NCBI RefSeq assembly: GCF_044360475.1
Contig: NZ_CP043494.1
Coordinates: 3,472,001-3,536,000, forward strand
Length of the DNA stretch: 64,000 nucleotides
Direction: 5' to 3'
Source of the DNA: Archangium minus
GTDB taxonomy: Bacteria > Myxococcota > Myxococcia > Myxococcales > Myxococcaceae
Notes under the pieces: generated by a model
What the model was told of the DNA's origin: nothing
What the model saw: only the letters and a program-made list of their open reading frames with translations
Database searches by the model: none
Translations under genes and position numbers: made by a program
Shown: positions 1 to 8,493 of the stretch, one piece after another
Numbering within the stretch: position 1 is the first letter of the stretch
Layout of the letters: each line of letters opens with the position of its first letter

Positions 1-1685
1 TCGCGCACCCCGTCCGCTGAGGTCCAGAGCACCTTGCCCTCCTTGTACATGGAGTAGCCGCCCCCTCCGCTGGCCCGGTAGTTGTTGATGGCGATGCGGA
101 AGAGCTGCTCATCGCGGACGTCCACACCGTTGAAGCGCAGGTGCGTGAGGCGCGAGCCCGCGGGCTTCGTGAGATCGAACCCGTACTCGATGCGCGAGTA
201 GAGATCCCAATTGAAGTTCTGCACGCTGCCCACCTTGGCCGCTTCCGGCTTGGAGGCGTCGGGCGGGGAGGCGGGGTTCCACTGGGCGAAGTACCCGGCG
301 TTCAGCTCCAGCGCACGGCGCAGGATGGAGCCGTTGATCTCCATGACGTACAGCGTGTTGTCGTAGATGTAGATGCTGTAGGCATCCCGCAGGGTGATGT
401 CGCCAGCGGGCAGCATGCCGTCATCCGTGAAGAGCGCGGCCAGCGAGAAGTCCACCGGGAAGCCGTTCTCCTCGGCGGCCTCTTCCTGCACTGTGTTGAT
501 GAGATCGGCCAGGGCGCTGTCCACGTAGCGGGCGGCGTAGCCACCGGGGAAGGCCGCGCGGGTCGTGCCGAGCTTCGCGCCCACATAGGTCAGCGTCTGG
601 TCGTGGTAGCTCTGGACGAGCCGCGTCACCTGGGTGTCCTGCGCCACCGTGTCGTTCACCTCGTGCAGCCTGGAGTCCTTGCCATCCACCTTCCAGTGGC
701 CGCCCTCGTGGACGAGCGAGAGGTCCACCTGGCCCAGGTGGCTCCCCCAGCGGTTGGGCTGGATGAGCAGCACGTCCTGGCCCTGGGTGTTCTTCAGCAG
801 CATCTTCGGGATGGGCTGGTGGGTATGGCCCGTGAGCAGCACGTCGATGCCTTCCACTTGCTGGGCGATCTGCACCGCCTGGTTCTCCCCTGGGATGTTT
901 CCGCGGTCAGCCCACTTCGAGGCATCGGAGTAGTCGGTCAGCCAGGACGCCGGGTCATTCGCCGAGCCGGTGGGCTGCTTGTCCGGGCCACTGTGGATGG
1001 CCACCACGACCACGTCCGCACCCTCCTGCCGCATCCTTGGCACGTAGGCGCGCGCCGTCTCCAGCGGATCATCGAAGCGCAGGCCGGGGATGTTCTCCGG
1101 GCGCTCCCACGTCGTCACGCCCGGCGTCACCAGGCCGAGAATGCCCACCTTCACCCCGCACACGTCCTTGAGCAGGTAGGGCTTGAAGGCCTCGTTCCCA
1201 TCGGCGCTCTGGCGGATGTTGGCGCCGAGCAGGGGGAAGTTCACCTCGCTCTTGAACTTGGAGAGCACGCCGAGGCCGTAGTTGAACTCGTGGTTGCCGA
1301 GCGCCATGGCGTCGTAGCGCAGCTCGTTCATCGCCACCGCCATGGGGTGCTGTGGACTGTTGTCCACCAGGGCGTAGTAGGTGCCCAGCGGCGTGCCCTG
1401 GATCGTGTCACCCGTGTCGATGAGCAGGTTGCAGTGGGGGTTCTCCGCCCGCGCCTGATTGATGAGCGTGGCCACCTTGGACAGGCCACGTTTGGCATCC
1501 GGCTTTCCCGTGAAGTAGTCCCAGGGGAAGAGGTTGGTGTGCAGGTCACTGGTCTGCAGCAGCCGCAGCGTTCGCGGCGAGGTGTCTACCGGCGGATCGA
1601 CCTGTGGTTTGTCGGGATCGTCACAGGCGGTGAGCTGCAGCAGGGCACAAGCGCCCAACAGGGTGAGGGTGGAACGTGGATTCAT
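1..1685 (-). CDS. 5'-nucleotidase / bifunctional metallophosphatase lipoprotein (3' end outside window)
   Basis: Reading the minus strand from the ATG at 1685 gives at least 561 residues running off the window edge. The N-terminus is a lipoprotein signal with lipobox LTAC (Cys21), so it is probably anchored in the envelope. The metallophosphatase core shows the metal-binding motifs TSDLH (Asp47, His49), DTGD, GNHEFNYG and GHTHQ, followed by a C-terminal nucleotidase domain with NGSILRRALE and YRASGGGGY. The family (UshA/CpdB-like) hydrolyses extracellular nucleotides or related phosphoesters to nucleosides and phosphate. A ribosome site (GAGG) precedes the ATG. It lies 52 bp downstream of kaiC on the same strand with no clear terminator, so it may be the third gene of that operon. 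Exact substrate is not readable. Confidence 0.9.
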   Translation of the reverse strand, partial: MNPRSTLTLLGACALLQLTACDDPDKPQVDPPVDTSPRTLRLLQTSDLHTNLFPWDYFTGKPDAKRGLSKVATLINQARAENPHCNLLIDTGDTIQGTPLGTYYALVDNSPQHPMAVAMNELRYDAMALGNHEFNYGLGVLSKFKSEVNFPLLGANIRQSADGNEAFKPYLLKDVCGVKVGILGLVTPGVTTWERPENIPGLRFDDPLETARAYVPRMRQEGADVVVVAIHSGPDKQPTGSANDPASWLTDYSDASKWADRGNIPGENQAVQIAQQVEGIDVLLTGHTHQPIPKMLLKNTQGQDVLLIQPNRWGSHLGQVDLSLVHEGGHWKVDGKDSRLHEVNDTVAQDTQVTRLVQSYHDQTLTYVGAKLGTTRAAFPGGYAARYVDSALADLINTVQEEAAEENGFPVDFSLAALFTDDGMLPAGDITLRDAYSIYIYDNTLYVMEINGSILRRALELNAGYFAQWNPASPPDASKPEAAKVGSVQNFNWDLYSRIEYGFDLTKPAGSRLTHLRFNGVDVRDEQLFRIAINNYRASGGGGYSMYKEGKVLWTSADGVR

Positions 1686-1737
1686 GGAGAGGACCTCGGG
1701 TGTTGAAGAGCTCGTAGGGAAGAGGGGAGGGTAGCTG

Positions 1738-3177
1738 TCAGCGGGCCCGGCTCTCTTCCTCTGCCTTGGAGTCACGGGGCGCATCCACGGTCAATCCGCC
1801 GGGACGGATGTGCATCGTGTAGGCGTCCTCCGCGTGCGCCGAGCCTCGCATCTTCACCACGCTGATGGTGCGGGTGAGCTTTCGCTGATGCCGCTCGTAG
1901 TCGAGCGAGATGATGGCGTCGGGGATGGTGGAGAGGAACGGGGCCGCCGTGTCGTCTTCGTGGATCGTGAGGGTCTGGGAGAGGAGCGCGCTGCGGCTGT
2001 GTTCTCGGACGAGGGCCGCGAAGCCGACCATGAACTGCCGGAAGCCTCGCGCGGACGTCGAGTGCGCGATGGAGGAGATGCTGTCGAGGACGATGAGGGA
2101 CGGCTTGAACTCATCGAGGCTCCTGCGCAGCTCCACCAGGAGATCCTCGGGGCTGGTGGCCTCGGGGTAGCTGCACTCGATGCGCAGGTTCCCCTTCTTC
2201 ACGAACTCGTCCAGGGGGAGCCCGAGGCTCGCGAAGTTGCGCAGGAGGATGCCCCGGGTCTCCTCGAAGCCGTAGTAGGCCACGCGCTCGCCGCGGGACG
2301 CACCGGCCTTCGCGTACATGCCGGACAGCGTCGTCTTTCCGCTGCCGGAGGGGCCTCGCACCAGCGTGATGGAGTCCCGGATCCAGCCCCCGTTCATCAT
2401 CGTGTCCAGCCCCGCGAAGCCGCTCGAGAAGCGGCTCTCGGCCGGAGGGACCTCATAGGGGCCCTGTACTCCGAACGGGAACACCATCAGCCCCTTGTCA
2501 GTGATGGTGAAAGGGTACTCCCCCTTCTGGTGGGCGCTGCGCCGGTACTTGTGGACCTCGAGGGTCCTTCGCCGCCGCTCGTCGTCCACCAGGTTGCGCA
2601 GGACGAGCACCACGTCACACAGGAAGTCCTCGACACCGAGCGTCGTTCGGGGGCCGTAGTCGTCCGGTGCTTCCGCCGTCACGAGCGCCGTCAGCCCGAG
2701 CCGCCGGAAGGTGCGGATCAGCTCGAAGAACTGGTGCCGGAGCCGATCCTCGGGAGGCCTCGGGCTGAACAGCGCGGTGGCGGAGTCCAAGATGATGGCC
2801 TGCGCACCGAACTCACTGACCGCGGCCTCGATGCGGTGCACCAGGGCCACGATGTCGTAGTCCCCCGTGACGATGGTGCTCGCGTCGAGCGGGAGGGTGA
2901 GGTCGGTGAAGCGGAGCTTGCCCTCCGTTACGAGCTCCGAGGTGCCGAAGCCGAGCCCATTTCCGGTGTCGGTGAGATCCGCCGGAGTCTCCTCGACGGA
3001 GAACACCATCGTCTTGATTCCCGAACGGGCGAACTGACTGGCGAGCTGGAGGGCGAGGATGCTCTTCGCGGCACCGCTCTTTCCTGTCAGGAGGGTGGTT
3101 CGTCCTCGGGGAAGGCCGCCGTTCGTGATGATGTCGAGCCCGGGTACGCCTGTTGGCACCTTCTGCATCGTGTTCAT
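1738..3177 (-). CDS. kaiC: KaiC-family double RecA-domain ATPase
   Basis: The 479-residue protein has two tandem RecA/KaiC domains. Domain 1 has a P-loop GKSGAAKS (32-39), the catalytic Glu pair in VEETPADL (Glu62/Glu63) and Walker B IILDS (Asp131). Domain 2 has a canonical P-loop GPSGSGKT (275-282), Glu pair FEETRGILLRN (305/306) and Walker B LIVLDS (Asp365). In the second domain FLSTIPDAI keeps Ser416-Thr417 at the place of the Ser431/Thr432 autophosphorylation pair of cyanobacterial KaiC (alignment by eye). The first P-loop has Ala where Gly normally precedes Lys. KaiC proteins are hexameric ATPases/autokinases that bind KaiB. The start ATG overlaps the stop of the receiver-KaiB gene (ATGA), implying translational coupling. 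Its role here (timing, redox or stress signalling) is unknown. Confidence 0.92.
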   Translation of the reverse strand: MNTMQKVPTGVPGLDIITNGGLPRGRTTLLTGKSGAAKSILALQLASQFARSGIKTMVFSVEETPADLTDTGNGLGFGTSELVTEGKLRFTDLTLPLDASTIVTGDYDIVALVHRIEAAVSEFGAQAIILDSATALFSPRPPEDRLRHQFFELIRTFRRLGLTALVTAEAPDDYGPRTTLGVEDFLCDVVLVLRNLVDDERRRRTLEVHKYRRSAHQKGEYPFTITDKGLMVFPFGVQGPYEVPPAESRFSSGFAGLDTMMNGGWIRDSITLVRGPSGSGKTTLSGMYAKAGASRGERVAYYGFEETRGILLRNFASLGLPLDEFVKKGNLRIECSYPEATSPEDLLVELRRSLDEFKPSLIVLDSISSIAHSTSARGFRQFMVGFAALVREHSRSALLSQTLTIHEDDTAAPFLSTIPDAIISLDYERHQRKLTRTISVVKMRGSAHAEDAYTMHIRPGGLTVDAPRDSKAEEESRAR

Positions 3178-3890
3178 CTCTTCCGTGTGACCTGTGCGTC
3201 GTTGAGCAGGTCGGTGACTGCCTGGAACTGGTCCAGGGTTCCCAGGTAATAGGCCCGTGGCGCGGGAAAGCGTTTGACGAGCGTGGGGGTAAAGGCGATC
3301 CGGTCCTCGTCGAACGAGGGGGGGCGCTCCTTGGAGAGGTCCACGACGGCGAGGCGGACCTGCGACCGTTCATAGCCCGCGAGCAGCTTCTCGAGGTTGC
3401 GGAGTGCTCGCAGCGAGGCGGGAGAGGCCTCGCTGATGTAGAGCGTGAGTTCGACCCTCACGCCCCGGACACCCTCTTCCTTCTGTTGGGTGCGCTGCAG
3501 GTTCTCCTTGGTGCGAACCAGCTCCCGGTCGCGCACCGGAGCGAGGATCTCGTGGATCCTGAAGAGGAACTTGTCCACATCGATGGGCTTGCGGATGACG
3601 CGGTAGCCCGCCGTGCCGTCGAGGTGGGAAGCCCCTGTGAGGACGAGGGACTCGCAATTGAGCAGGCCGCTCTCGGCGGCCTGGGCCAGCATGCGGGCCC
3701 CGTCGAAGTCCGGGAGGTTGTAGTCGGTGATGACGAGGTGGAATTGCTCGCGGCGAAGCGTCTCGAGCCCTTCGCCCGCCGTCGCCGCGACGGTGACGTG
3801 GTAGCCGGCCGCCTCGAGCACCTCCTGCAGTGCCTCGCGGATGTCCGGGTCATCCTCGACGTACATCACTCGTAAGCCCAAAGACGCCAC
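3174..3890 (-). CDS. Response regulator: receiver domain fused to a KaiB-like domain
   Basis: Residues 7-118 are a CheY-like receiver: acidic pair in YVEDDPD, phospho-acceptor Asp56 in ITDYNLPDFDG, conserved Lys101 in IRKP. After a short helical linker, residues about 145-232 are a KaiB/thioredoxin-like domain: ELTLYISEASPASLRAL matches the first KaiB strand-helix, and FTPTLVKRFPAP matches the KaiB TPTLAKVLPPP segment. The open frame reaches a TTG at 3941, but GTG at 3890 is preferred because GGAGGAA lies eight bases before it and the receiver starts right after it; this gives 238 residues. It overlaps kaiC by ATGA. A phosphorylatable input fused to KaiB suggests that two-component signalling acts on KaiC; that is inference. 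No histidine kinase is adjacent. Confidence 0.88.
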   Translation of the reverse strand: MASLGLRVMYVEDDPDIREALQEVLEAAGYHVTVAATAGEGLETLRREQFHLVITDYNLPDFDGARMLAQAAESGLLNCESLVLTGASHLDGTAGYRVIRKPIDVDKFLFRIHEILAPVRDRELVRTKENLQRTQQKEEGVRGVRVELTLYISEASPASLRALRNLEKLLAGYERSQVRLAVVDLSKERPPSFDEDRIAFTPTLVKRFPAPRAYYLGTLDQFQAVTDLLNDAQVTRKR

Positions 3891-4246
3891 GCGATCTTCC
3901 TCCAGGTGCCATGGCGGTACTGGCGCCAGCCTATCCGCCAAGGGGGAAATGGCACCGCGCAGGCCTCAACGATCGAGCCAGCGAGGTTGGCATACCAGAG
4001 TTCTGGGGAGCTGTTGGCCCAAACCCGGAAGGCGCCAGCCGAGTGAGTGGGCATGCGTCAAGCCGTTGGCACCCCTTCATTTTTACTGGAGGTCATGCTC
4101 ATCCAGTGGTCGGTCCCGTCACGCTCTTGTTGGGTAGGCCCCTGTCGTGGGGAACCGCCACGCCTGGGCGAGGGGATTCTGTGGCGGTGCTTGAGCGCCC
4201 CCGCTAATCAGCGCGGCACCTCGTTCACGCGACAGGAGTGTTGCGC
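3891..4246. other. Divergent intergenic region without a recognisable gene
   Basis: This 356-bp stretch lies between the divergent receiver-KaiB gene and the alcohol dehydrogenase. Short open frames cross it but none has family resemblance or a good ribosome site. It should hold promoters for both directions; I could not assign a -35/-10 pair with confidence. Confidence 0.5.
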
Positions 4247-5260
4247 ATGAAGGCGTATGAGCTTCAGAAGACGAGTGGCATCGACGCATGGGTGAAGGTG
4301 GAGCGGCCCGAGCCCAAGCCCGGTCCGGGCCAGGCCCTGGTTCGTATCCGGGCGGTGTCCCTGAACTACCGGGACCTGCTCCTCGCGGAGGGACGCTACC
4401 TGGGGCCCCCCTCGCGTCCCATCATCCCCGTGTCAGACGGAGCCGGTGAGGTGGTCGCGGTGGGGGCGGGCGTTACCCGTGTGAAGCCCGGTGACCGCGT
4501 GGCCCCTACCTTCTTCCAGACCTGGACGAGCGGTGAGCCCACGGCGGATCTGCGGAACAAGGCGCTCGGGGCGGGGAACACCGACGGAGTGCTGGCGGAG
4601 TATGTCGTCCTGGATGCCGAGGGGCTCGTGCACCTGCCGGAGCACTTCTCCTTCGAGGACGGAGCCACGTTGCCCTGCGCCGCGGTCACGGCGTGGAACG
4701 CGCTGGTGCCACAGGGCCGACTCCAGGCGGGTCAGACGGTGCTGGCCCAGGGCACGGGTGGTGTCTCCATTTTCGCGCTCCAGTTGGCTCGCCTGTTGGG
4801 AGCGCGCGTCATCATCACCTCCAGCCAGGACGAGAAGCTGGAGCGCGCCCGGGCACTCGGCGCGGAGGGGACGGTCAACTACAAGAAGAATCCCGACTGG
4901 GAGGAGAAGGTCCTGGAGCTGACGGGAGGGAAGGGCGTGGACCACGTCATCGAAGTGGGGGGTGAGCAGACGCTCCCGAAGTCCATTCGCGCCTCACGCT
5001 CCGGTGGGCACATCGCCCTCATCGGTCTGCTCAGCGGGAGCTTCGGCAAGCCCGACCCCTCCGAGGCTGAGCCGAAGAAGCTCCAGATCGAGAACATCTT
5101 CGTGGGCAGCCGCGTCATGTTCGAGGACATGAACCGGCTCATCCTCCAGCACCGGATGAAGCCCGTCATTGACCGGACCTTCCCCTTCGAGGAAGCGCGT
5201 GAGGCCTTGCGCTACCTCAAAGAGGGCGCCCACTTCGGCAAGGTCGTCATCAAGGTCTGA
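4247..5260 (+). CDS. Zinc-independent NAD(P)-dependent alcohol dehydrogenase / quinone oxidoreductase family
   Basis: A 337-residue MDR-superfamily oxidoreductase. The N-terminal GroES-like domain has the usual PxPGxxxxLVRI and SLNYRDLL segments, and the Rossmann domain has QTVLAQGTGGVSIFALQLA and the ITSSQDEKLERARALGA nucleotide-discriminating loop. The zinc ligands of classical alcohol dehydrogenases are not evident, so a quinone-reductase or enal/alcohol reductase type is likely. ATG at 4247 is preferred over the in-frame GTG at 4238 because AGGAG sits eight bases upstream of the ATG. The 3' end overlaps the convergent amidohydrolase gene by 11 bp. Substrate is not readable from sequence. 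Confidence 0.88.
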   Translation: MKAYELQKTSGIDAWVKVERPEPKPGPGQALVRIRAVSLNYRDLLLAEGRYLGPPSRPIIPVSDGAGEVVAVGAGVTRVKPGDRVAPTFFQTWTSGEPTADLRNKALGAGNTDGVLAEYVVLDAEGLVHLPEHFSFEDGATLPCAAVTAWNALVPQGRLQAGQTVLAQGTGGVSIFALQLARLLGARVIITSSQDEKLERARALGAEGTVNYKKNPDWEEKVLELTGGKGVDHVIEVGGEQTLPKSIRASRSGGHIALIGLLSGSFGKPDPSEAEPKKLQIENIFVGSRVMFEDMNRLILQHRMKPVIDRTFPFEEAREALRYLKEGAHFGKVVIKV

Positions 5261-6647
5261 CGGTCTGTCCGTCGAGCGGCTCGGCGAGGCGAGTCACCTG
5301 AACGCCGCGCCGCCAGACGGCATGGATGCGCCGGGTGTTGCGGATGTCCTGGGTCGGGTCCGCGTCCAGCACCACGAGATCCGCCACCAGGCCCGGCGCG
5401 ACGGCACCGCGGTCCTTCAAGCCCAGCAGCTCGGCCGAGTCGCGTGTCGCCGCACGCAGGGCCTGAGCGGGCGTCAGGCCGGCCTGGGTCATCAGCTCAA
5501 GCTCGCGGTGCTCGGCGAAACCGGGGATGCGTTGGGGCATGGCACCCGAGTCGGTGCCGAAGCCGATCCTCACGCCGGCCTGGTGCAGGGTGCGCAGGTT
5601 CTCCAGGTTGAGCTTCACCGCCTTCCGCGCTTTTTCGGCGCCCGGGCCGGCGAGTGTCTCGCGCTGCCACGTGGAGTCATCGAAACGGCGTTGTAGGGCT
5701 GGATCCACCGCGGCGCGGAAGAAGGGCTCGTCCATCCAGGACGGGTGCTCGGCGTAGACGTAGTTCGCCTCGTCCAGGTTGATGGTGGCGATGTACCAGA
5801 CGCCGCGCGCCTTCATGGCCTGGACGAAGGCGTCGTCCACCGGTGCATTCCTCACTCCATGGCCGAGCACATCAACCCCCGCGTCGACCAGCGCCCTGGC
5901 ATCCTCCAGATCGTGGATGTGCGCGAAGACCCGCAGGCCCTGTCGGTGGGCTTCGTCGATGGCGGCGCGGTAGATGTCAGGGCTCAGCTTGGGGACCGAG
6001 CCGCCCAGGCTGTCGACCCACAGCTTCACCATGTCAGCGCCCTGCCTGGCCATGTCCTGGACCGCGGCGCGCGCGGCCTCGGGCGTTTCGGGGCGTGCGA
6101 CCTGGTCATCCTCGAGGCCCATGCCTCGTGCCGGCGGCGTGCCCAGGGGCGCTCCGATTCCCGGTCCCGCGCCGTAGAGGTCCGCGCCACCTGCGTGGGC
6201 GTTCAGCTCTCGTCGCAGTGAGTAGAACAGCGGCGGGTTCAGGCCCAGCGAGTTGACGGTCGTTACGCCGTACTCGACGTACCGGGCCAGCTGCCGGGTG
6301 ATGTTCTCGCGGGTATAGAAGCGCCGCCCCGTGTCCACACCCGAGACATTGCCGACGTGGGAGTGCGCAGCGATCAGCCCCGGGATGATCGTCTTGCCGG
6401 AGTAGTCGACCACGCGCGCCCCGGCCGGGACCTGAAGTGAGCCACGAGGGCCCACGGCGCGGATGCGTTCGCCCTCGAGCACGACCGTCATCGGGCCGCT
6501 CACGGCCTCGCCGTCGAACACGCGTGCGCCCTCCAGGACCACCACGGGCGGAGATGGGGTCGGGCTCGGCGCATGCGCGCAGCCAAGAGCGGCGCAGAAG
6601 ACGAGCGCCGCGAGGGTGTGCACGAAGGGAGCAAAGCGCGGTTTCAT
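5250..6647 (-). CDS. Amidohydrolase-family lipoprotein (imidazolonepropionase/prolidase-like)
   Basis: The 465-residue product starts with a lipoprotein signal ending LGC (Cys23). The amidohydrolase barrel shows metal-site motifs: HSH in IIPGLIAAHSHVGN, HIH in VFAHIHD, GHGV, and the late Asp in GFGTDSGA. The C-terminus has the family ending LGLKDRGAVAPGLVADLVVLDADP. Members cleave cyclic amides or Xaa-Pro dipeptides; the substrate here cannot be named. ATG 6647 is chosen because the signal peptide begins there, although the frame is open upstream to 6977. It converges on the dehydrogenase gene. Confidence 0.88.
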   Translation of the reverse strand: MKPRFAPFVHTLAALVFCAALGCAHAPSPTPSPPVVVLEGARVFDGEAVSGPMTVVLEGERIRAVGPRGSLQVPAGARVVDYSGKTIIPGLIAAHSHVGNVSGVDTGRRFYTRENITRQLARYVEYGVTTVNSLGLNPPLFYSLRRELNAHAGGADLYGAGPGIGAPLGTPPARGMGLEDDQVARPETPEAARAAVQDMARQGADMVKLWVDSLGGSVPKLSPDIYRAAIDEAHRQGLRVFAHIHDLEDARALVDAGVDVLGHGVRNAPVDDAFVQAMKARGVWYIATINLDEANYVYAEHPSWMDEPFFRAAVDPALQRRFDDSTWQRETLAGPGAEKARKAVKLNLENLRTLHQAGVRIGFGTDSGAMPQRIPGFAEHRELELMTQAGLTPAQALRAATRDSAELLGLKDRGAVAPGLVADLVVLDADPTQDIRNTRRIHAVWRRGVQVTRLAEPLDGQTVRP

Positions 6648-6845
6648 GGGGGCGAGCCTCCGGGTTGAGAGTGACGGCCCAGGATGTGCGCCTCGCCCTG
6701 AGCGCGCAATGCGCGAGTGGGTCCGCGGAGCACGCGGCAGGAGGACTTTCTCGGTGGAGTACGAGCGGCTCCCCTGACGAAGCGGCACACGCGGCTGCTC
6801 CCCCTCCCTGCGTACGGGCTTCAACGCTGCCGGGTCCTCTGAGGA

Positions 6846-8213
6846 ATGGGCCCGGAGGCACATCCGGTTTCCGCTGCCGTCATCTCTGCCCTGGATCCGA
6901 TGCCGCCCGACTCTTTCGAGCAGAAGCCCGCTCCTGTTCCTTCTGCCCCTCGGTTGCCTGCTCTCCCCCAGAAGCACAACACGCTCGCGTCGGCCTTGCC
7001 GGCGCCCTTCGAGGTCGACGCCCCTGGTACGGGTGTAACGCTCGGTGCGCTCCTCGCGCGGCCGGCCCTGGTGCCCGAGTCACTCCTTGCTGACAACATG
7101 CCGGACCCGTACGTCCTGCGGCTGTCGGACACGAGCCCGGGAGGGCCGGAGACACAGGGGTTGTGGCTCATCGCCACCTCGAGCAATCGCCCCTATGCCT
7201 TCCGTCTCTACCGGTGGCATGGGGAGCGGGCGCGTTTCGAGGCCGTCATCAAGGAAGGGCGTCACCTGGCCGTGTTCAACGAGGGGCAGCTCCCCGCGTG
7301 GTGGAACCAGGGTGAGCCGGTACCGACCGAGCCGGACCTTCCCGAGGATCTCCTGCTCGCACGCTGGGCGCCGGAGATCTTCGAGATTGGAGAGCTGCTG
7401 GTCCTCTTCTACACCGCGCGCGACCGACAGGGCGTGCTGCGCAGTGCCTACGCCACGAGCCGCTCCATCGAGGGCCCCTGGACGGACCATGGGCCTCTGG
7501 ACGTCAACCCGCGTGTGAAGGAGCTCGTCCCCGACTACCCGGGCGGGCCCGCCGGGGAGAACCCGGTGCTGGGCACCATCGACGGGACCCTGGTGCGCAT
7601 CGAGGACGGCACCGGGCGTGAGCGTCTGGCCCTGGTGGTCAAGGTGGACGGCAACGCTCTGCGCTGGGTGGATCCGATCACGGGCCAGCCGCGCGCCGTC
7701 CCGACGCCGCTGGTCGCGCGGGAGTTCACGCTTGGCCCGGACGGGACGCTCCAGTTCGTCGGCGCGTCGAACACCCTCCTCACCGATGGACCCCAGCACG
7801 GCGGGCTTGTCGAGGGACAGTTCTTCGTCCAGGAGAACGGGCAGCGCTACGTCATCTACAGCGCGGGCTTCTTCGGCAATCACGAGTACCGCACCTACGT
7901 GGGCAAGCTCGATGATGTCCTGCACGGCCAGGTCCGGGACGAGCGTCTGCTAATGGACAGCGAGAGCCCCGCGTTGGGCGGGGCGTGGAACGGTCCGGGA
8001 CACCCCTCGTTGGTGAAGGAGGGCGAGGGTCTGTACGCCCTCTATCTCCATGCGTGGCGGAACGGGACCGACTACTGCGCCCACGGCGAGGCGCGGAAGG
8101 TGCTGCGCTTCCATCTGTCCTTCCGTGACGAGCAGGGCCTCCCGTGTGAGCCGTTCGTCGTCGAGGACCGGCAGGCCTCGCGAGGCGCGCCCCGAATCAT
8201 CGAGGCGGCCTGA
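6846..8213 (+). CDS. GH43-like five-bladed beta-propeller protein
   Basis: The 455-residue product carries hallmarks of glycoside hydrolase family 43 and related propeller folds: MPDPYV with a candidate general-base Asp87, WAPEIFEI at 174, SRSIEGPW, a VEGQFF/GQRYVIYSAG segment where the catalytic Glu normally lies, and GPGHPS. The family hydrolyses arabinan, xylan or related beta/alpha-linked pentose sugars, but low conservation around the blades prevents naming a substrate. No clear secretion signal is seen; the first 40 residues are Pro/Ala-rich. AGGA sits immediately before the ATG, so the start is moderately certain. It is divergent from the amidohydrolase gene. Confidence 0.7.
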   Translation: MGPEAHPVSAAVISALDPMPPDSFEQKPAPVPSAPRLPALPQKHNTLASALPAPFEVDAPGTGVTLGALLARPALVPESLLADNMPDPYVLRLSDTSPGGPETQGLWLIATSSNRPYAFRLYRWHGERARFEAVIKEGRHLAVFNEGQLPAWWNQGEPVPTEPDLPEDLLLARWAPEIFEIGELLVLFYTARDRQGVLRSAYATSRSIEGPWTDHGPLDVNPRVKELVPDYPGGPAGENPVLGTIDGTLVRIEDGTGRERLALVVKVDGNALRWVDPITGQPRAVPTPLVAREFTLGPDGTLQFVGASNTLLTDGPQHGGLVEGQFFVQENGQRYVIYSAGFFGNHEYRTYVGKLDDVLHGQVRDERLLMDSESPALGGAWNGPGHPSLVKEGEGLYALYLHAWRNGTDYCAHGEARKVLRFHLSFRDEQGLPCEPFVVEDRQASRGAPRIIEAA

Positions 8214-8444
8214 AGCACTCTGCGCACTGGCCATGAGGTCGTTGCTGTGGCACGAAGCGTGCGTGAGGTCGCGCGAAGAGACCTCATCGCGCGAGTCAAG
8301 AGGTGTGATGCACCCACCGCACCGCACGGAAGCGCAGTGGTGGCTTCCGCGTAAGTGCCTGTGACGACTTGGCGTCGCGACGTAGCGCTACATGTTCGTA
8401 GCTGAGAACTTGCCAAAGATCGCGACTTGCTGAAGATGGCGGTT

Positions 8445-8475
8445 GCAGGTGCGCGCGCGGGCACGCGTGACCTGC
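8445..8475 (+). promoter_or_regulatory. Inverted repeat in the ftsZ leader
   Basis: GCAGGT at 8445-8450 pairs with ACCTGC at 8470-8475, and inner CGCG blocks also pair. The hairpin ends about 18 bases before the ftsZ ATG, next to the ribosome site AGAAGGA. It could be an operator or affect ftsZ translation; function is inferred only. Confidence 0.35.
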
Positions 8476-8493
8476 GCTGAAAGAAGGAACCAC

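Noticed and set aside
141..1706. Long plus-strand open frame of 521 codons
   Set aside because: It is antisense to the 5'-nucleotidase; the reverse frame has lipobox, metal motifs and correct codon bias.
1810..3249. 479-codon plus-strand frame opposite kaiC
   Set aside because: A GC-rich shadow; the minus strand carries clear KaiC motifs.
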